Positions 16,576 to 25,619 are shown, counted from the stretch's first letter. The stretch is DNA of 64,000 nt from Micromonospora sp. NBC_01740 (GCF_035920365.1 NZ_CP109150.1:6696001-6760000); one strand, 5' to 3'. Program-made: numbers and translations. The notes: a model not told the origin generated them from the letters alone.

Positions 16576-18852
16576 TCACCGCAGGTAGACGTTGGGCGTG
16601 GGCGGGGCGGCCATGCCGTCGCCGAGGAAGAAGCCCGGGTGCGGGGGCTGGTTGTAGGCGGTGTTCTGCCAGGCGACCGCCACCCGGTACTGCGGGTCGT
16701 GCATGAGCGTGTGGATCCGGGTGTTGGTGGGCGTGGGCGTGCTGTAGATGCGCAGGGCCCGGCTGTCGGTGGTGCGCCAGACGACCTCCTCCCGCCAGTC
16801 GCCGAACAGGTCGGCGGAGAGCGCCGGGGTGGACTTGGTGCCGTTGTTCGCCGCCACGCCGCTGGCGGTCAGCAGGCGGGTGTCGCCACCGGTGCCGTAC
16901 TTGTCGATGCGGGTGCCGTCGAGCAGTTCCCGGACGGGGTCGCCGTCCCACCAGGCGAGGAAGTTCGCCGAGGACGGCCGGCGCCCGACGACGGCCCCGG
17001 TGGCGCTGTAGAGGTCGCCCATGTGGGTGCCGGCGCCCCAGAACTCGGCGCCGGGGCTGCCGGCGTGGATGTCGGCGGCGACGCCCCGGCCGGGGCCCTC
17101 GACTCCCCCGTTGTTCGGCCGCTGCCAGAAGACCTGACCGGTACGGGCGTCGTGCAGGTCGGCCGCCGGCTGGTTGCCGGACTCGTGGATGGTGAAGACC
17201 TCCAGGCCGGCGCGGGCGGGCAGGAGGTCGCCGACGTGCAGGGCGTCGCCGTGGCCGAAGCCGGTGGCGTACATCAGGCGGCCGTCGTCGTTGATGGTGG
17301 CCGACCCGTACACGATCTCCTGGCGGCCGTCGGCGTCGACGTCGGCGACGGAGAGGTTGTGGTTGCCCTGGCCGAAGGCAGCGCCGTTGCCCGAGGCGTT
17401 GGAGTCGAAGGTCCACCGCTTGCGCAGGGTGCCGTCGCGGAAGTCCCAGGCCGCCACGACCGCCCGCGTGTAGTAGCCGCGGGCCATCACCAGGGAGGGG
17501 CGCTGCCCGTCGAGGTAGGCGGTGGCGGCGAGGAAGCGGTCGACCCGGTTGCCGTAGTTGTCGCCCCAGGAGGAGACCGTGCCTCGCGGCGGGTCGTAGT
17601 TGACGGTGGAGAGGACCGCGCCGGTGCGGCCGTCGAACATGGTCAGGTACTCGGGGCCGGCGAGGACGTACCCGCTGGAGTTGCGGTGGTCGGCGGTGGC
17701 GGAGCCGATCACCTGGCCGGTGCCGGAGCGGGTGCCGTCGGCGGTCTTCATGGCCACCTCGGCGCGACCGTCGCCGTCGTAGTCGTACACCTGGAACTGG
17801 GTGTAGTGGGCCCCGGCGCGGATGTTGCGGCCCAGGTCGACGCGCCACAGCCGGGTGCCGGTGAGGGTGTACGCGTCGACGTACACGTTGCCGGTGTAGC
17901 CGGACTGGGAGTTGTCCTTGGCGTTGGACGGCTCCCACTTGACCACGAACTCGTAGTCCCCGTCGCCGTCGAGGTCGCCGACGGAGGCGTCGCTGGCGGA
18001 GTACGTGTAGCTCTCGCCGCTCGGCGTGCTCGCGCCCGCCGGCACCTGCAACGGCACGTCGAGGTAGCCGGCGGGGAACCGGAGCGCGGCTGCGGAGGCG
18101 GCCTGTTCGGTGCCGCCGACGACGGCGCGCACGGTGTAGGTCGCGTCGGCCGCCGCGCCGCTGTCGAGGTAGTTGGTCGCCCCGGTGATCGGGCTGCCGT
18201 TGACCCTGGTCGTGCCCCGGTAGAGGTTGAAGGCGACCCCGGTCGTCTCGGTGCCGAGCAGCCGCCAGGAGACCAGGTTGCCGCTGCCGGAGCGGACGCT
18301 GACCAATCCCCGGTCGAGGTCCTCCATCTGCACCGCCCCGGCCGGCGGCGGGGTGGTCGGCGGCGGCGTGGTGGGTGGCGGGGTCGTGGGCGGCGGCGTG
18401 CTCGGCGGCGGCGGGGTGGTCGGGCCGCCGGTGGGCGCGGCGCCGGTGCATGCGGTGCCGTTGAGGGCGAAGCCGGTCGGTGGCGGGTTGCTCCCCTCCC
18501 ACGAGCCGTTGAAGCCGAAGGTGGCGCTGGCACCGGTGGCGAGCACCGCGTTGTGCTCGACGTTACGGGCGGTCACCTGCGCGCCGGACTGGTCGACGAC
18601 GGCGTTCCACGCCTGGGTGACCCGCTGGCCGGCGGTGTGCGACCAGGTGAGGGTCCAGCCGTTCACCGGGTCGCCCAGGTTGGTGACGGTGACGTCGGCG
18701 CCGAAGCCGCCGGGCCACTGGTTGGTGATCCGGTGCTCGACGCGGCAGCCTGCGGCGGCAGCCGAGGCGGTGAGGGTCGGAAGCGTACCGGCGGCGAGAG
18801 CGGCCGCGGCGGCCGCGGCGAGCAACGCGACGCGGCGATGGGTGATGGGCAT
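16576..18852 (-). CDS. Secreted rhamnogalacturonan lyase (PL11) with cellulose-binding module (CBM2)
   Basis: A 758-residue extracellular enzyme that cleaves the rhamnogalacturonan I backbone of pectin by beta-elimination. It has a signal peptide (about residues 1-31), a CBM2-like module (about 33-135; CRVEHRITNQWPGGFGADVT, NGWTLTWSH), a Pro-Thr linker, then the PL11 catalytic region: MEDLDRGLVSVRSGSGNLVS, SWRLLGTE, Ca-binding DGDGDYEFVVKWEP and YDYDGDGRAEVAMKTADGT, and the propeller body. ATG at 18852 follows a GGAGG site. A LacI-type operator lies about 225 bp upstream. Confidence 0.93.
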   Translation of the reverse strand: MPITHRRVALLAAAAAAALAAGTLPTLTASAAAAGCRVEHRITNQWPGGFGADVTVTNLGDPVNGWTLTWSHTAGQRVTQAWNAVVDQSGAQVTARNVEHNAVLATGASATFGFNGSWEGSNPPPTGFALNGTACTGAAPTGGPTTPPPPSTPPPTTPPPTTPPPTTPPPAGAVQMEDLDRGLVSVRSGSGNLVSWRLLGTETTGVAFNLYRGTTRVNGSPITGATNYLDSGAAADATYTVRAVVGGTEQAASAAALRFPAGYLDVPLQVPAGASTPSGESYTYSASDASVGDLDGDGDYEFVVKWEPSNAKDNSQSGYTGNVYVDAYTLTGTRLWRVDLGRNIRAGAHYTQFQVYDYDGDGRAEVAMKTADGTRSGTGQVIGSATADHRNSSGYVLAGPEYLTMFDGRTGAVLSTVNYDPPRGTVSSWGDNYGNRVDRFLAATAYLDGQRPSLVMARGYYTRAVVAAWDFRDGTLRKRWTFDSNASGNGAAFGQGNHNLSVADVDADGRQEIVYGSATINDDGRLMYATGFGHGDALHVGDLLPARAGLEVFTIHESGNQPAADLHDARTGQVFWQRPNNGGVEGPGRGVAADIHAGSPGAEFWGAGTHMGDLYSATGAVVGRRPSSANFLAWWDGDPVRELLDGTRIDKYGTGGDTRLLTASGVAANNGTKSTPALSADLFGDWREEVVWRTTDSRALRIYSTPTPTNTRIHTLMHDPQYRVAVAWQNTAYNQPPHPGFFLGDGMAAPPTPNVYLR

Positions 18853-19203
18853 GGGGAGTGGCCTCCGGGGAGGTTGGGCGCGCGGCAACCGTCGCCGTCG
18901 GCCTGCCCGGGCCGGCGGGAGGAGACGCCGCGCTTGCGGCGGTGGTCCGACGCCGTCGGTACGGCGTCGGTGTCGACGCCGCCGCTCCGGTGTCGGGCGT
19001 CCCGGCGCCGGCACTGCGGCGTCGGTGCTCCGGCGGGCGGCGTCGAGGGGTGGCTCCGCGCACCTGCGATGCTAGGGCAAGCGCTTTCAGCGGACAATCC
19101 GTCTTCCCCCGCCCTTCTGGCCGCCCTGCTTCGGGCGTCCCCGTGGCGGGGGGCACCAGCCACTTCCCTTGCCCCCGGCCCGGATTCTTGATCGACTCAG
19201 GGC
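18853..19203. other. 351-bp intergenic region: long lyase leader plus decarboxylase promoter
   Basis: The lyase side holds a ribosome site (GGAGG) and a GC-rich stretch with several GACGCCG/CGGCGTC inverted repeats (about 18935-19050). It also holds the AAGCGCTT palindrome at 19077. The rest, up to 19203, must contain the promoter of the divergent decarboxylase. I see no further gene. Confidence 0.6.
19077..19088 (-). promoter_or_regulatory. LacI-family type operator upstream of the PL11 lyase
   Basis: GCAAGCGCTTTC is one base from the palindrome GAAAGCGCTTTC used by many LacI-family sugar regulators. It is the only such site I see in the window and it lies in front of the pectin-lyase gene. 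Induction by a plant-polysaccharide breakdown product is the natural inference; no LacI regulator gene is nearby. Confidence 0.6.
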
Positions 19204-20637
19204 GTGGCTGAGCACATGACCCCGGACGAGTTCCGACGCGCCGGGCACGCCGTGGTGGACTGGATCGCCGACTACTGGGCGACGCTGGAGCGGCGTCCGG
19301 TGACCTCGCAGGACCCGCCCGGGACGGTGGCCGCCCGGCTGCCCGCCGGCCCGCCGGAGCACGGCGAGCCGGTGGAGGCCGTCCTGGCCGACCTGGACAC
19401 CCTGATCACGCCGGGGCTGACGCACTGGCAGCACCCCGGGTTCTTCGGCTACTTCCCGGCCAACACCTCGGGGCCCAGCGTGCTCGGCGACATGGTCAGC
19501 GCCGGGCTGGGCGTGCAGGGGATGCTCTGGGCGACCGGGCCGGCGTGCACCGAACTGGAGACGGTGCTGCTGGACTGGCTCGCCGAACTGCTGGACCTGC
19601 CGAAGCGGTTCCGCTCCGGCTCCGGCGGCGGCGGGGTGATCCAGGACTCGGCGTCCTCGGCGACGCTGGTGGCGACCCTGGTCGCGCTGCACCGCGCCGG
19701 CGGCGGCCGGTGGCGTGAGGTCGGCGTCGACCGCCGCTACCGCGCCTACGCCTCCACCCAGGGCCACTCGTCCATCGAGAAGGCCGCCCGGATCGCCGGG
19801 CTGGGCGCCGACGGCGTACGGCCGGTCGAGGTCGACCCAGAGACGCAGGCGATGTCCCCGGCGGCGCTGCGCGCGGCGATCGAGGCGGACCTGGCGGCCG
19901 GCGTGGTCCCGGCGATCGTGGTCGCGACCGTCGGCACCACCTCCACGACCGCGATCGACCCGCTGCCGGAGATCGGCGCGATCTGCGCCGAGTACGGCGT
20001 CTTCCTGCACGTCGACGCCGCGTACGCGGGAGCGGCGGCGGTCTGCCCGGAGCTGCGGTTCGGGCACGCCGGCCTGGAGTACGCCGACTCGTACTGCTTC
20101 GACCCGCACAAGTGGCTGCTCACCGGCTTCGACTGCGACGCGTTCTGGGTGGCCGACACGGCGGAGCTGATCGAGGCGCTGAGCGTGCTGCCGGAGTACC
20201 TGCGCAACGCCGCCACCGAGTCCGGCGCGGTGATCGACTACCGGGACTGGCAGGTGCCGCTGGGCCGCCGGTTCCGGGCGCTGAAGCTCTGGTTCGTGCT
20301 GCGCTGGTACGGCGCCGAGGGGCTGCGCGCGCACATCCGCTCCGGCGTGTCGCTCGCCGCCCGGTTCGCCGACCGGGTCCGCGCCGACGACCGGTTCGCG
20401 CTGGTGGGGGCCCACCCGTACTCGCTGGTGTGCTTCCGGCTGGTGGCGGACGACGAGGTCAACGCGGAGCTGCTGGCCCGGGTCAACGCCACGGGCCGGG
20501 TGCACCTGACGCACACCCGGGTGAACGGCCGCTACACGCTGCGCCTGGCCGTCGGCTCCCCGCAGAGCACCGAGGTCCACGTCGACGAGGCGTGGACCCT
20601 CCTCACCGACGCCGCGACCGCCCTCCTCCCCCACTGA
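19204..20637 (+). CDS. Aromatic-L-amino-acid decarboxylase family protein (PLP, group II)
   Basis: A 477-residue PLP-dependent decarboxylase that would convert an aromatic amino acid to its amine. The N-terminus reads MTPDEFRRAGHAVVDWIADY. Motifs are HPGFFGYFPANTSGPSVLGD, the Ser-rich phosphate site QDSASSATL, HVDAAYAGAAAVCPE, and the PLP lysine in CFDPHKWLLTGFDCD. GTG at 19204 is the upstream start; ATG at 19216 gives the usual family N-terminus. Substrate (tryptophan, tyrosine or DOPA) is not resolvable here. Confidence 0.92.
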   Translation: MAEHMTPDEFRRAGHAVVDWIADYWATLERRPVTSQDPPGTVAARLPAGPPEHGEPVEAVLADLDTLITPGLTHWQHPGFFGYFPANTSGPSVLGDMVSAGLGVQGMLWATGPACTELETVLLDWLAELLDLPKRFRSGSGGGGVIQDSASSATLVATLVALHRAGGGRWREVGVDRRYRAYASTQGHSSIEKAARIAGLGADGVRPVEVDPETQAMSPAALRAAIEADLAAGVVPAIVVATVGTTSTTAIDPLPEIGAICAEYGVFLHVDAAYAGAAAVCPELRFGHAGLEYADSYCFDPHKWLLTGFDCDAFWVADTAELIEALSVLPEYLRNAATESGAVIDYRDWQVPLGRRFRALKLWFVLRWYGAEGLRAHIRSGVSLAARFADRVRADDRFALVGAHPYSLVCFRLVADDEVNAELLARVNATGRVHLTHTRVNGRYTLRLAVGSPQSTEVHVDEAWTLLTDAATALLPH

Positions 20638-20760
20638 CCGCCGCCCCGCCGCCGCGCCACCTGCACCGGCTGGCCCGGTTACGGCCGGTGGCGGCCGGTT
20701 GGCGGCGCTGGCCGATCGCGCTGTGGCACGGCTGCGCGGGTCGATCGCGCTGGCGGCGCG

Positions 20761-20888
20761 GATACGCGCTGGCCGGTCGCGCTGACGGCGCGGATGCGCG
20801 CTGGCCGGTCGCGCTGACGGCGCGGATACGCGCTGGCCGGTCGCGCTGACGGCGCGGATACGCGCTGGCCGGTCGCGCTGACGGCACG
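20761..20888. repeat. 32-bp tandem repeat, four units, after the decarboxylase gene
   Basis: Units begin at 20761, 20793, 20825 and 20857 with the core GATACGCGCTGGCCGGTCGC. They are near identical (ATA/ATG variation) with no spacers, so this is not a CRISPR array. The period is not a multiple of three. A GGTGCC hexamer run follows at about 20935-20958. Together with the hairpin at 20957 they occupy the 427-bp gap 20638-21064, where I see no gene. Confidence 0.85.
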
Positions 20889-20956
20889 GCTGCGCCGGCC
20901 GTGCTGCGGGTGCGGCTGCCGCTGCGGCTGCGGTGCCGGTGCCGGTGCCGGTGCCG

Positions 20957-21014
20957 GTGTAGATCTTGGTAGGAATCGGCCCCTGGAGGGGCACGTTCCT
21001 ACCAAGATCTACAC
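20957..21014. terminator. 19-bp perfect inverted repeat, probable bidirectional terminator
   Basis: GTGTAGATCTTGGTAGGAA (20957-20975) pairs perfectly with 20996-21014. The 20-nt loop itself contains CCCCTGGAGGGG. It lies between two convergent genes (decarboxylase and TauE). Its arms are much more AT-rich than the surroundings, which suggests a dispersed repeat element rather than local sequence. Confidence 0.7.
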
Positions 21015-21064
21015 GATGCGACGCGACGCGATGCAGGGCAGGGCGGGCGGCGCCGGGGCGGGGG

Positions 21065-22141
21065 TCAGCGGTTGTTGAGCGAGGGGACCGCCGCCGGAGT
21101 CGGGAGACGGTCCTCGGCCGGGGCAGCCGTCGCGGGGACAGCCGTCGGGAGACGTTCCCCGGCCAGGGCAGCCGCCGAGGCGACGGCCGCCGAGGGGACG
21201 TCTGCCGGGGAAGCGGTCGCCGGAGGGACGGTCGCCGGGCTCAGGGCGTCGGCCGCCAAGGCGGTCGCGGCGACGGCGCGCTGGCGGCGGGTGCGCAGCA
21301 GCGCCCGGACGGCCAGGGCCAGGGCGGCAGCCCAGGCGACGGCCAGCAGCGCGTAGACGGCCGGCCGGGCCGGGCCGCCGAGGTCGGCCGAGCGCATCAG
21401 CGTACGGGCGTTGGTCAGCACGATCACGCCGCCGATCGCCGCGCCGAGCAGTTGGGCGGGGACGATGCGCACCAGCCAGGCCGCGATGGGCGCGGCGATC
21501 AGGCCGCCGACGAGCAGCGCGGCGACCATGGGCAGCAGGAAGCCCTCGGAGCCGAGGCCGATCAGGAAGCCGAGGCTGGCGGCGCCGGCGACCACGAACT
21601 CGGACGTGTCCACCGAGCCGATCACCTTGCGCGGCTCCATCCGCCCGCTGACCAGCAGGGCCGGTGTGGCGACCGGGCCCCACCCGCCGCCGCCGGTGGC
21701 GTCGACGAAGCCGGCGACCAGGCCGAGCGGGCCGAGGAAGCGGCTGCGCAGCTGGCCGCCGCGCCGGTCGGTGCGCAGCGGCCGGGAGAAGCGCACCAGC
21801 AGGTACGCGCCGAGGGTGAACAGGATGCCGGCCATCCACGGGGCGGCCGACTCGGTGGAGATCGAGCTGAGGAAGGTCGCGCCAGCGAACGCGCCCACGG
21901 CTCCGGGGAAGGCGATCCGGCCGACCACCCGCCAGTCGACGTTGCCGAACCGCCAGTGCGACACCCCGGCGGCGAGCGTGGTGCCGATCTCGGCCAGGTG
22001 CACGGACGCCGACGCGGCGGCCGGCGCCACCCCGACGAGCAGCAGCAACGTGGAGGAGGTCAGCCCGTACGCCATGCCGAGGGCGCCGTCGACGAGTTGC
22101 GCGGCGAGCCCGACCAGCGCGAGGACCAGCAGCTTGCGCAC
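21065..22141 (-). CDS. TauE/SafE-family sulfite/organosulfonate exporter
   Basis: A 358-residue inner-membrane protein with about eight hydrophobic segments in two pseudo-repeats. It shows the TauE/SafE hallmarks GALGMAYGLTSSTLLLLVG and FVDATGGGGWGPVATPALL. The C-terminal tail (about 70 residues) is Ala/Pro-rich and low in complexity, beyond the usual family length. GTG at 22141. The next gene upstream on the strand is a cysteine-free Rrf2 regulator, which points to a sulfur-responsive pair. Real substrate unknown. Confidence 0.88.
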   Translation of the reverse strand: MRKLLVLALVGLAAQLVDGALGMAYGLTSSTLLLLVGVAPAAASASVHLAEIGTTLAAGVSHWRFGNVDWRVVGRIAFPGAVGAFAGATFLSSISTESAAPWMAGILFTLGAYLLVRFSRPLRTDRRGGQLRSRFLGPLGLVAGFVDATGGGGWGPVATPALLVSGRMEPRKVIGSVDTSEFVVAGAASLGFLIGLGSEGFLLPMVAALLVGGLIAAPIAAWLVRIVPAQLLGAAIGGVIVLTNARTLMRSADLGGPARPAVYALLAVAWAAALALAVRALLRTRRQRAVAATALAADALSPATVPPATASPADVPSAAVASAAALAGERLPTAVPATAAPAEDRLPTPAAVPSLNNR

Positions 22142-22171
22142 GAGCGCCCCCTGACTTTTCGGTATCTCCTA

Positions 22172-22184
22172 TCGACTTGGTCGA
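22172..22184. promoter_or_regulatory. Candidate operator upstream of the TauE exporter
   Basis: TCGACTTGGTCGA is an inverted repeat with 5-bp arms, 31 bp before the exporter start. A TTGTCG element overlapping it could serve as a -35 hexamer. It is the best local candidate for binding by the adjacent Rrf2 regulator, on position only. Confidence 0.35.
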
Positions 22185-22325
22185 CAATGCGGCACGGGGC
22201 GTGCCCCGGTCAAGCCTCCAACCGGTCAGTGAGACGACAGACGCCGCCCGGCGGCCCGGCCGTGGCGGCGACGAGCACGATCCCGAAGCGGGCAAGAAGT
22301 CAACGCGATCCGGAAGCGGTGCGGG

Positions 22326-22796
22326 TCAGGTCCAGGCGCGGGGGTCGGCGGCCAGCTCGACGACCCGGCCCGGCAGGGTGCCGCCGGCCACGTCGGCGAC
22401 GGTGACCAGTTCCAGGATTTCGCGCTCGCTGGCCCGCAGGGCGATCCAGACCTCCTGGAGGGCCCGCGCCGCACCGTGGTAGCCGAGTTCCTCGGGCCGC
22501 TGCCCGCGTACGTGCGCGAGCGGGCCGTCGATCACCCGGATCACCTCGGCCAGCGAGATCTCCCCGGCCGGTCGGGCCAGCCAGTAGCCGCCCTCCGGGC
22601 CGCGCTGGGCCTGCACGATGCCGCCCCGGCGCAATTGCAGCAGGATGCTTTCCAGGAACTTCGGCGGGATCTCCTGGGCGCGGGCGATCTGGTCGGCGGT
22701 CACGGGCCGGCTTCGCCCGGGCCCGGCGTCGGCGGTCACCGAGGCGAGCTCGGCGACCGCGCGGAGGGCGTAGTCGACCCGGGCGGAGAGGCGCAT
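22326..22796 (-). CDS. Rrf2-family transcriptional regulator without Fe-S cysteines
   Basis: A 156-residue regulator. The N-terminal winged HTH reads MRLSARVDYALRAVAELASV then QIARAQEIPPKFLESILLQL and RGPEGGYWLARPAGEISLAE, the classic Rrf2 pattern. It has no cysteine at all, so it cannot bind a cluster like IscR or NsrR. It therefore resembles the CymR branch, which works with cysteine synthase. It lies upstream of TauE on the same strand (184-bp gap), so regulation of sulfur export is the likely role. Confidence 0.9.
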   Translation of the reverse strand: MRLSARVDYALRAVAELASVTADAGPGRSRPVTADQIARAQEIPPKFLESILLQLRRGGIVQAQRGPEGGYWLARPAGEISLAEVIRVIDGPLAHVRGQRPEELGYHGAARALQEVWIALRASEREILELVTVADVAGGTLPGRVVELAADPRAWT

Positions 22797-22930
22797 GCGG
22801 CAAGGTTAGTCGCCTGACCGACCCGCCCGGACGATCACCCCTCGACCGATCGGCCGGTGGCGATGCGCGGGCGGCCTCGGAGACGCCGCTGGTGGCGAGC
22901 CCGACGGGTCGGGCCACGACGGTCGGACGG

Positions 22931-23815
22931 TCAGTCTCCGACGCGGCGCAGCAGCCCCTCCTGCACGGCGCTGGCGATGTGGTGCCCGTCGGTGGTGAAC
23001 ATGCGGCCGGTGGCGAGCCCCCGGGCGCCGGAGGCCGACGGGCTCCAGCAGTCGTAGAGGAACCACTCGTCGGCGCGGAACGGCCGGTGGAACCAGAGCG
23101 CGTGGTCGAGGCTGGCCCCGACCACGCCGCCCGGGCCCCAGACCTCGCCGTGCACGGAGAGCACCGAGTCGAGCAGCGTCAGGTCGGAGGCGTACGTGAG
23201 CGCGCAGGCGTGCAGCAGCGGATCCTCGGGCAGCTTGCCGTCGATGCGCATCCAGACCCGCTGGTGGGGGTCGGCGGGGCGGTCGCCGGGGCGTACCCAG
23301 CCGGGCTCGCCGACGTAGCGGACGTCGATCGGGCGCGGGATCTGCGCCCAGATGCCGAGCCGCTCCGGGTAGCGGGCGAGCCGGTCGGCCATCGTCGGGA
23401 CCTCGTCCGGCGCCGGCACGTCGGGCGGGGTGGGGGCCTGGTGGTCCAGGCCCTCCTCCGTCCGCTGGAACGACGCCGACATGAAGAAGATCGGCTTGTC
23501 GTGCTGGAGCGCCACCGAGCGGCGCACCGAGAAGGAGCGGCCGTCGCGGACGTTCTCCACCTCGTACACGATCGGCTCGGCCGGGTCGCCCGGGCGGACG
23601 AAGTAGCCGTGCAGGGAGTGCACGAAGCGGGCCGGGTCGACGGTGCGTCCGGCGGCGACCAGCGCCTGGCCGGCGACCTGGCCGCCGTACACCCGCTGGG
23701 GACCGACCGGGGGGCTCATCCCCCGGAAGGTCATCCCGCCGGTGTGCTCCAGGTCGAGCACCTCCAGGAGCTGGTCGACCGCGGCCTGCCCGACCGCGAC
23801 GTCCGCGTCGCTCAC
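22931..23815 (-). CDS. tesB: Acyl-CoA thioesterase II (TesB)
   Basis: A 294-residue double-hotdog thioesterase that hydrolyses acyl-CoA to free fatty acid and CoA. Family blocks are RVYGGQVAGQALVAAGRTVD, VHSLHGYFVRPGDP, VRDGRSFSVRRSVALQHDKP, SLDHALWFHRPFRADEWFLY (catalytic Asp in SLDHALWFH) and GLATGRMFTTDGHHIASAVQ. GTG at 23815 overlaps the pyk stop as GTGA, so it is the second gene of a pyk-tesB operon, the same order as in M. tuberculosis. Confidence 0.95.
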   Translation of the reverse strand: MSDADVAVGQAAVDQLLEVLDLEHTGGMTFRGMSPPVGPQRVYGGQVAGQALVAAGRTVDPARFVHSLHGYFVRPGDPAEPIVYEVENVRDGRSFSVRRSVALQHDKPIFFMSASFQRTEEGLDHQAPTPPDVPAPDEVPTMADRLARYPERLGIWAQIPRPIDVRYVGEPGWVRPGDRPADPHQRVWMRIDGKLPEDPLLHACALTYASDLTLLDSVLSVHGEVWGPGGVVGASLDHALWFHRPFRADEWFLYDCWSPSASGARGLATGRMFTTDGHHIASAVQEGLLRRVGD

Positions 23816-25260
23816 TGCAAGGCCCGCGCCGACGCCGCGTCGACCAGCGATCCGAGCTGGTGTACGCGCAGCGTGTTGGTCGAGCCGGGGGTGCCGGGCG
23901 GGCTGCCGGCGACGATCACCACGTAGTCGCCGGGGTTGGCCCGGTCGAGCCCGAGCAGCGCCTGGTCGACCTGGCGGAACATGTCGTCGGTGTGCTCGAC
24001 GAACGGCATCAGGAACGTCTCCACGCCCCAGGAGAGGGCGAGCTGGTTGCGCACCTCGGGCACCGGGGTGAAGGCGAGCAGCGGCAGATCGCAGTGCAGC
24101 CGGGACAGCCGCCGCACGGTGTCGCCGGTCTGCGAGAAGGCGACCAGCGCCTTCGCGCCGATGGCCCGGGAGATCGAGGAGGCGGCGACGGTCAGCGCGC
24201 CACCGTGCGTACGGGGGTCGTGCTGGAGGCGCGGCACGCCGATCGAGCCGGACTCGGTGGTGGTGACGATCTTCGCCATGGTGCTGACGGTGAGCACCGG
24301 GTACTTGCCGACGCTGGTCTCGCCGGAGAGCATCACCGCGTCCGCGCCGTCGAGCACGGCGTTGGCGACGTCGGAGGCCTCGGCGCGGGTCGGCCGGGAG
24401 TTCTCGATCATGGAGTCGAGCATCTGGGTGGCCACGATGACCGGCTTGGCGTTCTCCCGGCAGAGCTGCACGGCACGCTTCTGCACCAGCGGCACCTGGT
24501 CCAGCGGCAGCTCCACGCCGAGGTCGCCGCGGGCGACCATGACGCCGTCGAAGGCCAGCACGATCTGCTCCAGGCAGTCGACCGCCTCGGGCTTCTCCAC
24601 CTTGGCCAGCACCGGCCGGTGCACGCCCTCCTCGGCCATGATGCCGTGCACCAGCTTGATGTCGTCCGCCGAGCGGACGAAGGAGAGCGCGATCAGGTCG
24701 ACGCCCAGGCCGAGGGCGAAACGCAGGTCCTCGGCGTCCTTCTCGGACATCGCCGGCACGCTGACCGCCACGTTCGGCAGCGAGACGCCCTTGTTGTTGG
24801 AGACCGGGCCGCCCTCGGTGACCAGGCAGCGGATGTCGTTGCCGGTGACGTCGGTGACCTCGACGGCGACCCGGCCGTCGTCGATCAGCAGCCGGTCGCC
24901 GGGCTTGACCTCCTGCGGAAGCTTGCGGTAGGTGCAGGAGACCCGCTCCTTGGTGCCGAGGATGTCGTCACCGGTGATGACGACCGAGTCGCCGGTGCGC
25001 CACTCGTGCGGGCCGTCGGCGAACCGGCCGAGCCGGATCTTCGGGCCCTGGAGGTCGGCGAGCACGGCCACCGGCCGTCCGGCCGCTTCCGCGGCCTCGC
25101 GGACCAGCCGGTACACCGCCTCGTGATCCTCGTGGCTCCCGTGGCTGAAGTTGAGTCTCGCCACGTTCATGCCGGCCTCGACGAGGCCCCGGATGCGCTC
25201 CGGCGACGAGGTGGCAGGACCAAGAGTGCAGACGATCTTCGCGCGGCGTGTCACGCCCAT
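23812..25260 (-). CDS. pyk: Pyruvate kinase
   Basis: A 482-residue glycolytic enzyme (phosphoenolpyruvate + ADP to pyruvate + ATP). The N-terminus MGVTRRAKIVCTLGPATSSP is canonical, followed by MNVARLNFSHGSHEDH, LADLQGPKIRLGRF, the catalytic lysine block VLAKVEKPEAV, the metal-binding VMVARGDLGVELPLDQVPLV, and the signature ATQMLDSMIENSRPTRAEAS. Full length including the C-terminal allosteric domain. ATG at 25260 follows GGAGGAGAG. It is translationally coupled to tesB. Confidence 0.97.
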   Translation of the reverse strand: MGVTRRAKIVCTLGPATSSPERIRGLVEAGMNVARLNFSHGSHEDHEAVYRLVREAAEAAGRPVAVLADLQGPKIRLGRFADGPHEWRTGDSVVITGDDILGTKERVSCTYRKLPQEVKPGDRLLIDDGRVAVEVTDVTGNDIRCLVTEGGPVSNNKGVSLPNVAVSVPAMSEKDAEDLRFALGLGVDLIALSFVRSADDIKLVHGIMAEEGVHRPVLAKVEKPEAVDCLEQIVLAFDGVMVARGDLGVELPLDQVPLVQKRAVQLCRENAKPVIVATQMLDSMIENSRPTRAEASDVANAVLDGADAVMLSGETSVGKYPVLTVSTMAKIVTTTESGSIGVPRLQHDPRTHGGALTVAASSISRAIGAKALVAFSQTGDTVRRLSRLHCDLPLLAFTPVPEVRNQLALSWGVETFLMPFVEHTDDMFRQVDQALLGLDRANPGDYVVIVAGSPPGTPGSTNTLRVHQLGSLVDAASARALQ

Positions 25261-25619
25261 CAGGCTAGTCTCTCCTCCGGGTCTGGCTGTGGGCCGACCC
25301 CTTGCGGACTGCGGAACATTGTCCAACGACGCGCGTCACGCGCGCAGCCGGCGGGCGGAACCCACGCCGGAACGTTGAGGCGGCGGGCATCGGCGACCGC
25401 GCGCCGGGAATCGTACGCCCCCGGCGCTACCGGGCAGCCGGGTGCTCCCCGCCGTTCCGCCCGACGCCGCCACGGCCTCCCCCGCGCGCCCGCGCCGGAT
25501 CCGCCGGCCGTCCCGGTCGGCTCCGCCCCGGGCCCGTAGGTCGACGGCGGGGCGCTGCGTTGGGGGCGGTGCTCGGGCTGCGGCGGCGCGGCAGGCCGGC
25601 GGTCTTCCGTACCGGGGGC
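25261..25619. other. 359-bp intergenic region upstream of pyk
   Basis: It contains the pyk ribosome site and presumably its promoter (a TTGGACAATGTT stretch on the minus strand around 25314-25325). It also has short GC palindromes such as GCGCGTCACGCGCGC near 25331. I see no gene: the open frames here have no start with a ribosome site and no recognisable protein. Confidence 0.5.

Noticed and set aside
14920..19191. Very long plus-strand frame across several genes
   Set aside because: It runs through the Lrp gene, the oxidoreductase and the antisense of the lyase in a wrong frame, so it is not a protein.
20761..20888. CRISPR array
   Set aside because: Periodic 32-bp units but no spacers between them and no cas genes in the window.
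15332..21064. Secondary-metabolite cluster built on the oxidoreductase and decarboxylase
   Set aside because: The genes are on different strands, separated by terminators, and no synthase or tailoring core is present.
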